Notes: a model not told the origin generated them from the sequence alone. Shown: positions 45,845 to 59,179, counted from the stretch's first letter. The stretch: DNA of 64,000 bases from Heliopora coerulea (GCA_030142905.1 JASJOG010000017.1:496001-560000); one strand, 5' to 3'. Made by a program: numbers and translations.

Positions 45845-48613
45845 CAGTTGAACGTCCATTAAACGACCACCCATGCTGCATGAAAAAGTGGTCGCTTAAT
45901 AGAAAACGTCATCACAGGATCCCAGAAGAGGCCCAGAATGAAGCAAAACAAATCGAAAACATTTATCAGAATGCCATTAGAGTTTATTTAGACACATTTT
46001 TCTTAAACAATACCTGTTCAATTTGTTAGAAATTCAACAAAACAAATTTAACTGAAACGTGCCTGCCGGTAGTATCAATTTCCCTAACGGAACAAATACT
46101 ATATTATAGAAATTGTAGAATTTACTGTACTTTGGTGTTTGGTTTAATTTATTTAATGTACATCGTTATTAGATCTTATCAAAAAGCTTGTAATGTCAGA
46201 CTGCTTGGTGGATTTTAATTTCAAGTCCACAAGCAAGTCAGTCACTTTGGTCATGGCCACAGAGAGCTCCTCGTTGCCGCTGTAGCCGGCAAATTGTTGC
46301 AACTGATTTGCAACCGAGAGTTCTGTTGAAAGTAGTAATAGCAGGCACAAATTGAGGGGCGTCGTTTTCATCCTCCTCGACTCCCATTGCCGTGTCGTCA
46401 TCACCGTCTTCTAAAATTTCGTCACGTAGATTCTCCCTCCACTGCGGATTTGTGATGTCTAGAATGGCGTATTGCTCTGCACCATTATCCAGTTCAGTGA
46501 AGTGGAAGACGTCAACACCTTGCTCCACTGAAATCTTGTGTGCCAGTTCCTGGAGGTCTAGCACCTCTTTGCCAGCAAACGGGTCCTCTTCGTCCTCTTC
46601 TCACGGGTCTGATGGATACATTCCGACATGTCTGAAGCACTTGGTTTTCACTTCAGGTTTAACATCGTTCCATGATTCAACCATCCATTTAATTGCCATC
46701 AGAAGGTTGATTGACTTCACTATGTCGCTTACATTCTTCTGGCTATCAACTTGACTGATAATATGGCGCAAAAGCTTCTTCCTGTAATAAGCTATCCATG
46801 CTTTAATTACGCCAGCATCAAGGGGTTGGGTTCGGGAAGTCGTATTTTTTGGTAGGAATGTAACTTTAACGTTTGAGAACATGTCAACCAAGGAGGCCGT
46901 ATTGCAAGGCGCATTATCCAAGAAAAGAATGACATTTCTTTCTACATTTTTCAAGCGGTTGTTCAACCCGTTTAAAATCCTGGTCATAATTCCTGTTGTC
47001 ATCCATGCCTTCTCATTGTTGAAATACTGGGCACCATAAGGACAGGACGGATCTCTTAGCCGCACAAAGCAACGTGGCTTTTTACTGCTACCGATCAGGA
47101 TCGGGCATTGCTTGCCACCAGCTGCATTCACAATAAATGCGACAGTAAGCCTCTGCTTGGCATTCTTGCCACCTCTGCAGCGTTTACGTTTCTGTGACAG
47201 TGATTTCTCAGGCATTATTTTCCAAAAGCAGCCAATTTCGTCTAGGTTCCATACATCTCTTGGTGCGTATCCTCTTGTAAGCTCTCGTAGTCTTTCATTC
47301 CAGCTTTCCAAGACTTCCTCGCTAACGTCTCCTTCTTCGCCCGCGATATTCATTTGACAGATATTGTACCTCTGCTTCCACTTCCCTAGCCAGCCGTTTC
47401 TCCCTTGAAACGTCTCGTCCCCAAGCCTCTCCGCAATCAACCGAGCTTCCTCAATCAAAAGATTCCCAGTGATGGGGACATTTGACTCCCTTACCCTGTT
47501 GTACCTTTCCCACAACAAATGGTTGATTTCGCTACACTTTCCAGTCCTCAGTCTCTTTTGCGTTTTTGCACCCTCGTCAGAATTCCACATGGAAAGTATT
47601 TCATCTTTATTCTGCAGTGTCGTAACTATCTGAGTTTTTCCACATTCAAACATTTCCGCCAATTTCCTTTCCTTGTGCCGATACTCTCACGGTTAGCTGT
47701 CTTAATCACGTCTACCTTCTCACTTAGAGTTAAACATTTCCCCTTTTGGAGGTATGTGGTGCTGAGGATTTTTTCCGTTTTGGATGTGCTTTCGAGAAAG
47801 TACCACCTCGTTTATCGGCTTTGTTGCTAAAGATGCTCGCAGTCTTGTTTGCTGTCACTGAACCAGAGCATGCCACACAATAAGCCACCGAAACGCCGGC
47901 TTTCCAGCCAGGAGAATCTTCATTGGCAGACACAGTACATTGTCGAGACTTAATACAAACAGGTTTTTGACAACTTAAGCAAATGCAACCAGTTTCAGTT
48001 GCACAGTTGATAGATACACTATGAAGAACGGTTCATATCTACATCCATCATATATCACAGTCTAAACAAACTAGAAAATGCACGTGCACTGGTTTATTTG
48101 GTTAATTCAATTAGGCACATAATAATGAACTGCACTGTATACAACTGACAAAGTGGAAGCAGCGTTTCATAAATTAGATCAGATCATGAACGTAAATGAA
48201 GTTGAGCATGGACGCTTTCACGTGTCTATAAAACGGCGCGGACTACTTTTAAGGCAGTCAACTCAAACGCGATAAGAAGCGCGCTTTCAACGGTACGGCA
48301 AAGTTTGCCCTGTAAGAGCTGTCATCACCTATGATCATCACTAGAAATATGATCGAAATGCGTAACATTATTAGTCTATCACTCTATCAATCCACCGGTG
48401 TGGTCGTTCAAAGGAGGTAAAAAACAAAGAAAAATACCAAACTATTCGGGCAAAAAGTGGTCGCGGTCGCTTAAGCGAAAATAGAGTGGCTGGTCGCCTA
48501 ATAGAGGTATTATTTTCAGTGTTTGACTCACATAACAAATGGTTAATCACAAAGTGGTCGCTTAATAGAGTGTGGTCGCCTAATGGAGGTGGTCGCTCAG
48601 GGAGGTTGGACTG
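45845..48613 (-). mobile_element. Tigger/pogo DNA transposon
   Basis: The left end CAGTTGAACGTCCATTAAAC and the right end (inverted) CAGTCCAACCTCCCTGAGCG are each flanked by TA (45843-45844 and 48614-48615). Near both ends, GTGGTCGCTTAATAG-type motifs recur (three or more copies at 48470-48600). It encodes a CENP-B/Tigger-type transposase on the minus strand. Confidence 0.9.
46153..47830 (-). pseudogene. Tigger transposase, broken by one nonsense codon and frameshifts
   Basis: The main frame 47662-46601 (353 codons) has the end of the first helix-turn-helix (LAEMFECGKTQIVTTLQNKDE), a CENP-B-type second HTH (RNGWLGKWKQRYNI) and the DDD catalytic core: VWNLDEIG (D141), LFLDNAPCN (D249) and TQPLDAG (D282). 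The first HTH starts upstream in another frame (CLTLSEKVDVIKTANRES, about 47740-47690), so a one-base shift lies near 47685. TGA at 46603-46601 interrupts the frame, which continues in phase with an acidic tail (EEDEEDPFAG ... ILEDGDDD) to about 46300, then shifts again. The protein would bind the ends and cut and paste the element, but this copy is dead. Confidence 0.88.
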
Positions 48614-48689
48614 TATTCAGACACTCCAAACAATAATTATCTAGGTGAGAATTGTCAAGATTGGTACTTAATATTTGGTACATAACAGG

Positions 48690-49510
48690 TTTGGATGATT
48701 CAGCAGTCAAGGAAAATAATGCTGAACATATTATTAAAAAGAAAAGAAAGAACAAGAAAAGTTAGACGAAAACTAGTCCTTCAAATCATCCATCCGTGGA
48801 AAACAATGAAAATAATTAGCCGAAGGGCTAATCATACAAAGAGAATTTCAGTAGTAATTGCTGGCGACTCCAGAATTCATCAATATCTGTTCACTATCAA
48901 ATCAAAAGGCTTTTTACGTTGAAAACTTTCCAGGAGCAACAGCGACAGATATGAAGAATATATTACGCCCCCCTTACGTAAAGAGCCAAACGAAATAATG
49001 AGTTGAAGTGGAAAATCGCTCATAATATTGCTGATGGTGTTGTTAATATTGAAAGATTAGTCGAAAGTGTTTTTCCAAAAGGAATCTTCATTATTTTTTG
49101 TTGTTGGATCAGGCGATTCAAACCTAAACCAAAAAATTACTGATCGAGGTAAAGCGGCTTGATAATAAATGTGCTAGTAAGCAGAATAATTCAATCGGAA
49201 GTCATCTCCGATCCTAACATCACTAAAAACCATCTTTTGCAAGTGGCGTACATCTTAATGTTAATGGTAGAAATCTATGAGATTAGAATTTTATTAGTCA
49301 TCTTAAAATAAATAAATCATGATGTTCATCACTCTCGGAAAGTTTGGCAAAGAATTTTTTTATAGCAATAGTATCAATGGAGATTTTGAGCCAAGTATTC
49401 CTTAGCAGACGCGAGTTTAAATGGCCTGCTTAAATATAACAAGTCTCGCAAAACATATATAGATGAATTAAATGTGTTGAAAATTTTGGGATTTTTAGCT
49501 CAATAGTCTA
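48690..49510 (+). pseudogene. Non-LTR retrotransposon relic (esterase-like ORF plus endonuclease start)
   Basis: Shifting plus frames spell ISVVIAGDSRIHQY, VENFPGATATDMKNIL, PPLRKEPNE, and later MACLNITSLAKHI followed in another frame by DELNVLKILGFLA. The GDS...FPGATxxDM pattern is an SGNH/GDSL-type hydrolase as found in ORF1 of some CR1-like LINEs. The (A)CLNITSLxKHIDEL block is the usual start of their endonuclease ORF. Many stops; truncated at the 3' side. Element class is inferred. Confidence 0.55.
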
Positions 49511-49684
49511 GACATGCCTTAGTCGCGAGGAACAGCTTCTTTATTTGATCAGGAAACGATACGAGGTATCTAAGTAAATAACGAAAGTTCAAATAGTCTA
49601 TAACAAGAAGTTCTTATGAATCTCTCTTTTTTTCTTGGTAGTTGATCTTGTCTTCTGTCCACTGTGTCACTTGTGCTGGTTCTC

Positions 49685-49686
<2 letters not shown>

Positions 49687-49738
<52 letters not shown>
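49687..49738. repeat. (CT)n microsatellite
   Basis: Twenty-six uninterrupted CT units. Confidence 0.97.
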
Positions 49739-49740
<2 letters not shown>

Positions 49741-50942
49741 TTTTTCTCCTCTCCCTCTCTGTCTGCTTGGTAAAGAGCGTCCATTATTATCCTTTTTGGC
49801 GGGCAGTTTTAGTTGATCGTGATTGACGGTGATGAGGCTGGAAATAGACCAGTCACATGCGTTTGGACTAAGTCGTTCGCTCTTCCAGGCAAAGAAATCG
49901 TTTGGAATCCGAAGTTGTCAACAAGAACGTTTGAAAAAGATATTTCGATACTAAATGTATGCGACTATTCACCAAACTGACTTGGAAAGACATGAAAGTA
50001 TAATATTTATTAGTATTTATCATATAGTATTTATTATTATTATATGGTATATATTGGAAAGACATGAAAGTCTTCCTCTTGGTTATGTTATTTCATAGTT
50101 TCACACGAAGTTCAAAGCTTAATTCTGGTCTGATTAGTTATTACGTTATACACTCAACCGTCTGCTTACGAACACCCCGTTGTTATGGACACCTCACTAT
50201 AGTATAATAGACAGGAGTCACCCCCCAGCAAAAACTAGATTAATAGGTTTTAAATGAAACCATAGGTGTCAATTGGTGGGGGACAAGGGGAAGTGTACAT
50301 ATCTCCCCACATATTCAAAAGGAAAGGACAATATATCAACTGTCCCCTTCACATTTTGGTTGGCCGTCAAATTAAAAATCGTATCCTGCAATGAAACAGA
50401 TAAAATAGTGCGACGTGTCTTATCAGGGCCTCGAAGTTTCCCACAAAGTATTGCACGTGTACTCCATCACGACATGCAGTGCATTGCATGTCCAAGTGGC
50501 GGATCCACAGCTGAGCTCTTTTGATTTCTCAATTGTTGAGTAAAAACAAGACTTCCAAACTTTTCGCTCACGAATTTGTAGAGAGCACAGGCTGTGGTGG
50601 AATACAAAGAAAGCTCGTTTCTGAAGAAAGTTAAAGTATAAGGTTTGCTGAAACAAAGTCCCAAAATTCACGTAGGCATTTCAAAGACCTTATCAGAGAC
50701 CTTGCTCCGGTTCACAGTCCACAGTATGCCTTTAGCAGGCTGCACAGCGGCCTGACCATGCCTCTGCCCCCCTTCTTACCGGATGTGGATTGACGCCTAT
50801 AAATGAAATATATCTTTCGCTATTACAGACTCCCACCATTACGGCATTACGGATGCATATTCAGTCCCAACAAAACAGTTATATTGTATTGATTTTCGCT
50901 CAATAAAGCGGTAATCTTGATTATTTCACTCGGCGCGCTAAT
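49739..50942. other. No gene seen; possible Tigger-type end
   Basis: A sequence like the end of a Tigger-type MITE (CTCAACCGTCTGCTTACG ... GGACACCTC) lies at 50153-50195, with no partner found. An AT-rich repetitive stretch is at 49990-50060. Confidence 0.3.
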
Positions 50943-53667
50943 TAGGGGTTTCCACAAGTTGCTCGGAAACTTTTTGGCAACTTTTCGTTTTATGAGCAAC
51001 TTTTCTCTTAACCGGCAATTTCGGCAACTTTTGTAACACCGAGCAACTTTTCCTAAATTTGACCTTTGTTTAGCGATTTTGAGTTTTTCAGTAACGTTTA
51101 CTGTCAATTTGTGTTAAAATATGATAGACCATCTCAGGATAATATAATATTAATAAATAAGTATAGCTCTTCAAGATGGGAAGACCCATGCAAGTCCAGT
51201 CAATCTCTGCATCCCTTTATCGGTATTTATTACTCGGTAATTTTAGCCGCCAGGGGAATTAATATCGGGGTTATTTGCCCTTTTGGCTTCTCAAAATTCA
51301 AAATGGCCGACAGCACATGTTCAGGAAATGAAAGTGAATCTGAGGATAGTGCAAGAGAAGATGATGAAAACTTTGGTCTACTTAAAGAGGCAACTCAAGC
51401 AGGGGCAGATCTGCGGATTCCTCGGATGGCTGAGATTTCAAGGAAACGTAAAATTCAAACAAACCCTGGAAATGTAGAACATAGTAAACGAGGCTCGAAA
51501 GATCCAAAACTTGTCAGTGCTTGGGAGAGAGTTAAACAATACAAGAACGAACATTTGACTGTTGTTAACGGGAAACTCCGCTGTGATGCTTGCAGAGAGA
51601 TTATTTCAAAGAAGAATAGTTCGATAAAAAAGCATATTCTCACCAAGAAACATTTAACGGGTAAGAAAACCATCGAAGCAAGTAAAATCAGACAGCAGTC
51701 TATTGTTGATGTATTACGACGAAATGACGCGAGGGTTCACCCGAAAGGAGAAACTCTTCCTAATGAAATGCGTTTGTTTCGGTATGATCTTGTCGAAATG
51801 TGTTTGAAAGCAGGAATACCACTTGCCAAAATTGATTGTATGAAGCCATTTCTAGAAAAATATGGCCATCGTTTGACATCAAGTAATCATCTTTCAGAAA
51901 CCATCCCACTCGTGTTGGAAAAAGAAAAGGAGACTCTGAAAACTGACATTTCAGATGGTGATGAATTCTCTGTGATTTTTGATGGTAGCAGCAGGCTTGG
52001 AGAGGTCCTTGCTATTGTTCTACGATATATTGACACTCAATGGAATATTCAGCAGAGACTGTTAAAGCTGGAAACCCTAGCGAAGAGCTTAAAATCCCAA
52101 GAACTAGCTCAACGTTTGATTCAATGTTTAGCAGTTGAATACTCAATTCGTCCCGAAATGATATTATCTGCAACGAAGGATGGTGTTGCAGTAAATGAAG
52201 CTGCACTTTATCAAGTCAAGTTTTATTTTCCAAACATCTTCAGTATTACTTGCTTTAGTCATATTATTGACAATGCTGGGAAGAAATTTCAATTCAGAAT
52301 CTTAGATACATTTCTCAGGTACTGGAATGGCATGTTTTCTCAAAGTCCTGCTGTTCGACTAGCGTGGAAGACCAAAACTGGTAAAGCCATGCGTACTGCT
52401 TCAGCAACAAGGTGGTGGAGCAAATAGGAAGTCGTGAATCAAGTTTGTGACTATTTCGGGTTTGTGGAGCCTTTTCTCAGAGAAATTGAAATTGAAGATC
52501 TTGCTCCTGCATTACGTGCTCATTTGCTGGAAATTTTCGACAGTCCTGAAGATGTTGCAGATTTAAAGCTTGAAATTGCAGCTCTAATTGATGGCGGAAG
52601 AAGTTTTGTCACAACAACGTATAATCTTGAAGGGGATGGTCCTTTGATATTTACCTGCTATCAGCACTTGACGGCTTTCACTCAAGCAGTGCAATTGGGT
52701 GCTTATCCCAATTGTACTGCCCTATCACGTGAAAGAGCAAATGGAGACCAGGTTATTTTCAACCAACTGCTTGAAAGAGCGAAATCTTGCATCAAACCTG
52801 GCTTCCAATACTACTTGGAGAAAGTCAACATTCAGTTCTACGATATTGTCCGAGCATTTCGAGGTGCACGCCTGTGCTGCCCAGTACAGGTTCAAGGACT
52901 CCAACCTACCTTAGAGTCCTTAGAATGACTTCGTAACTTTCCATTTTTGGATGATGATGCACTTATTAATGGACTTGCTGAAGAACTTCCAAATTACCTA
53001 GCTCTATCAGATGGTGTTCAAGTACAAACAGAAGATGACAAAGTAAAGTGGTGGGCAAGGAATGCAAACACACTTCCTAAATGGGCAGCTGTTGTTAGAA
53101 AGATCTTGCTTGTTCAACCAAGTTCTGGTGCTGCTGAGAGAGTTTTTAGTCTTTTGAACAGTAACTTTTCAAAAGGACAGGAAGCTGCTTTGGAAGAAAC
53201 AGTTGAAGCGTCAATCATGCTGAAGTACAATTCTACTTAAAGGGAAAAAACTGAGTAACGTTTTAAATTGTGCAAACAACATCATATCTACGCAAAACTT
53301 AGTATTTGACATTATCATTATTGACATTACGCGGGGTCTTATATTCGCTTACATAGAACTATATACTATTTTATGTGAAGTAATATATAAAAAAAAGTTT
53401 CATCAAGACACGTTATATTATGAATTTGTCTGTGCATTGCATTTTTTTATAAAGACACCAATTTATATGATTACTCTAAACATCATCACAGAGTATGTAT
53501 CGAATCTAGCTTAAAATAGCAGCACTTAGCAGTGAAAAGTAGCAACTTTTTAGCAACTTTCTTGAAAACTAGCGACTTTTCGGGGAAAATGGGCAACTTT
53601 TACGCAACTTTTCTTCTTTTTTTGAGCAACTATTATCGGAATTTCGAGCAACTTGTGGAAACCCCTA
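50943..53667 (+). mobile_element. hAT transposon with intact ends
   Basis: The termini TAGGGGTTTCCACAAGTTGC and its exact inverted copy (53667 inward) are flanked by a perfect 8-bp duplication GCGCTAAT (50935-50942 and 53668-53675). GCAACTTTT motifs are repeated many times just inside both ends (50960-51060 and 53540-53640), probably transposase-binding sites. It encodes one BED-finger hAT transposase with two nonsense codons. Confidence 0.95.
51303..53240 (+). pseudogene. BED-finger hAT transposase with two in-frame stop codons
   Basis: From ATG 51303 the frame spans 646 codons and is interrupted only by TAG at 52425-52427 (codon 375) and TGA at 52926-52928 (codon 542). There are no frameshifts. 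An acidic N-terminus (ESESEDSAREDDE) is followed by a BED-type zinc finger with C94, C97, H111 and H117. Next comes an RNase H-like region (FSVIFDGSSRLGE, ILSATKDGVAVNEAAL, ITCFSHIIDNAG), and then the C-terminal dimerisation block LVQPSSGAAERVFSLLNS. The transposase would bind the GCAACTTTT-rich ends. The frame is also open upstream to 51066, but ATG 51303 starts the conserved-looking part. Its near-intact state points to recent inactivation or a polymorphic active copy elsewhere. Confidence 0.9.
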
Positions 53668-53820
53668 GCGCTAATCATTGACTAGACGTCAACCTCAAAA
53701 TTTTTATAATAGAATTATTTCCAAAATGTCTATTTTCGGGTCTAGTTGATCTTCGTGTATCTTTGCTTTTTCAGTCCAGTCTCTACACAAGTGATTACAG
53801 TGGCAAAGCCAAGGAAGAAT

Positions 53821-53900
53821 TCTCGGGGTTCAACCCCCCATAGCCGCAACGAATTTGGGTTCGCGGGGTTCAACCCCCCCGTAGCCACAACGAATTTGAG
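53821..53900. repeat. Two tandem 40-bp units
   Basis: Both share CGGGGTTCAACCCCCC then AACGAATTTG. Confidence 0.85.
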
Positions 53901-55569
53901 TTTTCAGTTCAATAAGGAGTTCGTGACCGTCGCAAAACAATATCACAAACTGACCAGCTTTGATTTGCGACCTTGAAACCACTTTCAATATCGCCATAAA
54001 TTGTTGATACGTATTATCTGAAGTGCTGAAGTGAGGACGTGAACTTGTGGGTAGCAGGTTATCGAACAGGCATTAATCACTGACGAATATTGATTGTCTT
54101 ACAAAGCGCACTTTGCAGGCCATTGAGAATAATCTGTGCCAGAACCAGCCAACTGTGATGCTCTTACTCTTTATAACACTGACAATTTAGTGAGCATCAC
54201 TGCTGAATTTTTAACTGATAAGAACGTCACCAAAATTACCATTATTTTTCTGCAGCAAAGATTTCTTTCTGATGGTGTTTCATGGTGCTACCGTCAATTG
54301 CATTTACGTGTGAACGACCCCAAGAGACTTATATGTCCAGTTCTTCTTTACTAGGCCTAAAGTTGGCATTTTTAAAGTCCATGGACGTTTCAAGCCATTT
54401 ATTTTTGTACTTCATGTCAACTAAAATACCCAAATACGAAATACGGAAATTAATCTTCGTAAACACTCAGATTTTCTAGTTACACCCTGGTAAAACCAAA
54501 TTAAACCCAGCTTTTTGAAGTCTATTAAAATAACTGGAGTCTATAGACCCCCAAATTGACCATATATAAGAAGATAGTACATTGTTTGGCATTTTGAAAT
54601 GGCAAGAGTTCTTCGACATTGAACACCCTACCACCACCCATACAAGAAAAATTCCTGGCTACGCGCCTCAGCGATTGTACACTCGCCTTCGATAGTTAAA
54701 CATTGTTCAGCAGTGTAGCTTCTTTTCATTAGTTGGTCACGTCTGTACGTAATTTATTCGCCCACAATATTACAAACTGTGCCGGAATTATTGCATTAAA
54801 GATCTACGCTGTGGAACTTTGTAGACAAACTTAGACATTTTACATTGCTAAGTCAGGTGTCTGTGATTGCATCTCGCTATTGCACACTCCAGCGGTTCCG
54901 GCCTGAAAGCAAACTGCGGTCCCGAGAGTGTTTACGATGACGAGAGTTAGCTGTTAACTGTATCTAGATTTCAATAAAGTAAATAATGAGTAGGCCGGAC
55001 TTATACAAGCCACGGCAAAGGTTTAACAGTACTAACTTTGTTCCTTGATCTGGAAAATTCCATGCCGCAAATATAAACCTTTTAAAGTACACTGATAACA
55101 TTGTTCATTGTTCATGAGGTTTTCAAGAGGAGTAATAAGATAAGAAAATAGCTTTGTAGTTCTTAAACCAAACAAAGTTAAAACAAGCAATACAAGTTTT
55201 GTTATAAGTTCGTCTAGATATAGCTTAGATGCTGTTTCTAAAACAGATTACGGCGGAGGCATTCAATAAGTTACTATCCTGTTCATGACAACTTACTTAT
55301 TAGTACTAATTGCAGACCACCAAAGATAATAAAATATGTTTCGTGACACGTGTTTTTCTCGGTGATAAAATGAGATAATACTCCAAGCTCATGTTGCCCT
55401 ATAGTGAAGTGAATATAATTGGTTATAGTACCCTGCGTCGAGAAAAGGTAGTTAACTATAGAAATGGTAGAGGGGTTTCTTTTCACATTATTTCAAGCAT
55501 AAATTATGCGATGCGTCGTGAATTATAACTTTCCGAGCTTGATAGTTTATGAATATTTATTTAAATTTA
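53901..55569. other. No gene seen
   Basis: AT-rich. The frame at 54136-54354 is open but featureless. GGCTACGCGCCTC near 54656 resembles a degraded MITE end. Confidence 0.3.
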
Positions 55570-55647
55570 ATTTTAATTTTATTTTATCTTGTTTCATTTC
55601 ATTTTATTTTATTTTATTTTACTTTATTTTATTTTATTTTATTTTTA
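55570..55647. repeat. (TTTTA)n simple repeat
   Basis: Imperfect ATTTT/TTTTA pentamer run, with variants ATTTC and ACTTT. Confidence 0.9.
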
Positions 55648-57262
55648 CTCCAACAAAAATCCTTAGGCTTGCCCAAACCATTACTATTACCCAGTTCTAA
55701 ACCAAAGCTTCGCTTAAACCCAAAACAAATCGAAAAAAATAAAGAAAACCAACTTCTGGTAACCTGGTTTAGATCGATAACCTCTGGTACTTTTGCCAGA
55801 TAAGGGACTGTGGAGGAAGTGGGAAAAACTGCTTTAGTTAAAGCTGGATTTAGATTTTACTAGAAGGAAATCTAATTGCCAGGCAAGGTGTAAGGATGCT
55901 GAATTCTTCAAAATGACTTGGCAAAAATTTTACGTTAGTAAATTGAGGCTTTCCAAGTCGTCCATTTTTCTCGTAAAAAGGACCGAGATTGGCGTGCAAA
56001 GAGGTCTTCATCTCCGCCATTTTGGGCTTCAAAATTCTACCCGGACTCATCGCTCCAGTCTTTTTATAGTTCACTGCCATAACAAGAAGGAATGATTTAC
56101 AAAAGTATGCGATTTTGCAAGAATTTTATTTTTTTGGTCAAAACCACTTTTTATCCCCTGATGTCCTTTTTATCCCTAACCCGTCGGTCTTGCTCCTAAT
56201 ACCCTTTGCAATCCCTTAATCCACGTTTTATTCATCTAATCCTCGTATTTTGTCCTAAACCGCATCTTGTTACCAAATCCGATAATTTGGATCACTTTTC
56301 TAGGCATAAAACGTTAGCGGACAACAGGAATGATGTCATCATACATTTGAGATTCAAGTTAAAACAAGACTAGACAAAATACGTGCTTTGATATTTCAGC
56401 TCAGAGTCATCTTCAAGCCAAGTAATTTAATAAGGCTTGATGTCATCGATTAGTAGTAACGAAAATCATCATCTATAGTTGAACATGTCAAGTTGACAGC
56501 AGAATAGACCCACGAAGAAACACCTGTCAAGCCATGTTACCGCTTGAATTATGTTACAACACGTGAAAAACGAAAGAAACTTCTCCGTATCTATACCTGC
56601 TTACGTTACTAAGCTGCAACAAATGGCTCTTTTGTGATAAATACAACAGGGCTGTAGCCACAGGAGGGGGCTAAGTTTTTGTTTGGGAAATAAACAGCTA
56701 AATACTAGATCTCGGTTACATAATTGCCCTTTTCAATTGTGTAAAGTTAGGTTGCGTTACAGCTGGTGCAACTATGTTGCAGTATCTCCGTTCTTGTTCA
56801 GGATTGTTAACCGGATTCGCTTACGCTAGCCGGCACAAAATTACACACTTTGTAAGGGAACTTCCATATCTCTCGGGATCGATTGACCCATGTCCAACTG
56901 CTGTTCACGTGGAACCTTTGTCGACTTCACTATTCAAAGTTCTCATGTGAATATTTGCTACTACCACCAAGGTTTGCCCAGCCCCCCAGTATTTTCACGA
57001 CGCTAGATTTTACTTTTGTGAAACAAACATCTGATATACTTGACCTGGGTTAAATAGCTGTTTATTTCAATAGTTGTTCGTGCAAAATGGTTACTATAAG
57101 TGCCCTTCGGTTTGCGTGTGGTACCAGTTGGACACAAAGTTTTTTATCTTGTGACGATTCTGATACATGTAACACATGCTCTAAGATTTTTTCCCCGACT
57201 TACCCAACAACTTTTCACAGGATGTTTGAATAAAATTTTTCTAACGCTTCGTTGCCACATGC
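55648..57262. other. No gene seen
   Basis: Includes CT-rich stretches with repeated CCTTTTTATCCC-like phrases at 56145-56260. The frames at 55850-56080 (minus) and 55913-56095 (plus) overlap antisense and look accidental. Confidence 0.3.
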
Positions 57263-57533
57263 AGTGATAACAGCTATATATCTATTTACATGTGAATAAC
57301 TAATTAGTAGATAAACCATTATGGACAAAGAGACAAAATTACGAAGTGACATTTAATGTAGAAAAGCTTGTTATACATGCACAGCTAAAATTAGGACAGT
57401 GGTATCGAAGAGATGTTTTCATTTAGAGAGGGTTTGAATTTAAACGTCACTTCGTAATTTTGACTCTTCGTCCTTATTGGTTTATCTACTAATTAATTAT
57501 TCATATGTAAATAGACATATAGCGGTTATCACT
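57263..57533. mobile_element. Foldback MITE, about 95-bp inverted ends
   Basis: The left arm from AGTGATAACAGCTATATATC through ATTACGAAGTGAC is closely matched in reverse complement by 57438-57533. A unique core of about 80 bp separates them. Confidence 0.85.
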
Positions 57534-59179
57534 TCTTTAATTTTTCACAGCATATTTTTCTTTTAAGAATAAACCATTCTTCGGTTGAGAAATCGAACAG
57601 AAATTTTCGAGAACATGTCGCGAATATGGGGATTCCAGTCTGTGCAATCATGGTGTAAGAAAACGCTGGGCTAGGGCGATGCGGTCCAACAGCTATGAAC
57701 AGTCATTGGAGGAGCTTTTCTGATGTCAAAAATTATCAAGGTCGAATAATGACTGAGACGTTGGTATAATTCTTGACGTCAAAGAGGGCGAATATAATCA
57801 TTGTTTTATTACAGAATTTCAAGTAGAAATCACCTGACTACTGAACTGTTTGAACTTGTTAAAATTTGCCGGGTAAGCGATTAGTCTTCCTCAAGCGCTG
57901 CTGGATAGCTTATCAGTAACGTGTAGTCATCACACGCATGATATTGCTGTGTGTACACAGATAACGCCAACAGACGATACCATCGTGGGCTCAAGAAAAT
58001 GAAAATCTCAGCGGTTTATACGAACAGAAGTGGAAATATTGAGTATTCTCTCGAGTCTGGAAGTTTTTGACCATTCATTGTCAAGAATTTGGAGAAATTG
58101 TAGTATAAAATAATGTATCTTGGGGTTCAGATATAAACAGCCATGGCTAAATGTTGTGTTATTTAATATTAAATGAGGCAATGAAGCCTCCTGGAAAGAA
58201 AGTTGTCAATTGACCTACGTAAAGAGTTTTTATCAGCGCTGACCATATTAGTATCACGATCACGAGCGAAAATTTAAACAGGAAGAAGTTTTCTTCATTT
58301 ACCATAAGCACAGTCAAAATTTAAACCAGCATGTTATTCAGTAAACCATGGTCCGGTTTTACAAAAGGCGATTAGCTTAATCCAAGATTAGCGAAAACGT
58401 TGTGGACACCTGTACGATCACGCTGCTGAGAAAAGGTGGAATTTTCTTTTAGAGATTTTGGGTGTACGCACAAGGGTTTTAAAATGTGAACTCTGAACTA
58501 ACTTGTTCAACCAAAATAAACAAAACCAGAACAACAGATCAACTGGTATACCCTGGATTAGCGCTAAAAGTGCTTTGAACAACCAGCTCCACATGCCTAA
58601 AAAGCTAATCTTTCATTGGAAAAGACAGGAAGACTGGGCTCCGAAATGTTAAAACATAAGAAATGCAATTGGAAGGTGGAGTATAACTTCCGAAATTGGT
58701 TAAGGGTCAATACCCACGAACCCCTTAAAAATTACGTAACGTACGTTACGTTTTTGTGTAGATTCAACCGGGTCATATTCAATGAGCCATCAACGTAATT
58801 CTTCTGCAGCGTACAACCCTGAGTCTGAAGACAGCTGTTTAATCAGCGTTATAAGTCAACCAATGTCTACGAGAGCTTTTTATACGCTTTGTGATTTGTG
58901 TCTGATTTTCGAGGAAAGTTTGATCAAGTGGGATTTTTTACCTCACCGTTACGCTGAGCGGTTGTTAATCCTGTTTACCGGCGCAGAGACTAGTACGTGC
59001 TAAGCAGGTTGGTTTAAATTGAAAAAGTTAACACGTTTCTAACAATGGCTAAGCCAAAGGATATCTTTCAGAGTGTGTTTATGTAGCGAAAACCAAATGT
59101 TCATGAAAACCAAGTTGTAAGTTATGATAGAAAGCTTAGAAACGCTAGCAGTGTGCTCAGGCCTGGGAATTCTCAACGG
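57534..59179. other. No gene supported; upstream flank of the bZIP gene
   Basis: AT-rich. The frame at 58782-59003 (MSHQRNSSAAYNPESED...) ends near a GTACGT donor-like sequence in phase 1 but shows no domain. It could be an upstream exon of the bZIP gene, though I see no proof. Confidence 0.3.

Noticed and set aside
55850..56095. Opposed 76- and 60-codon frames
   Set aside because: Complementary to each other, without start context or domain.
58782..59003. Possible upstream coding exon of the bZIP gene
   Set aside because: Phase-compatible donor-like site, but no domain and no acceptor or promoter evidence.
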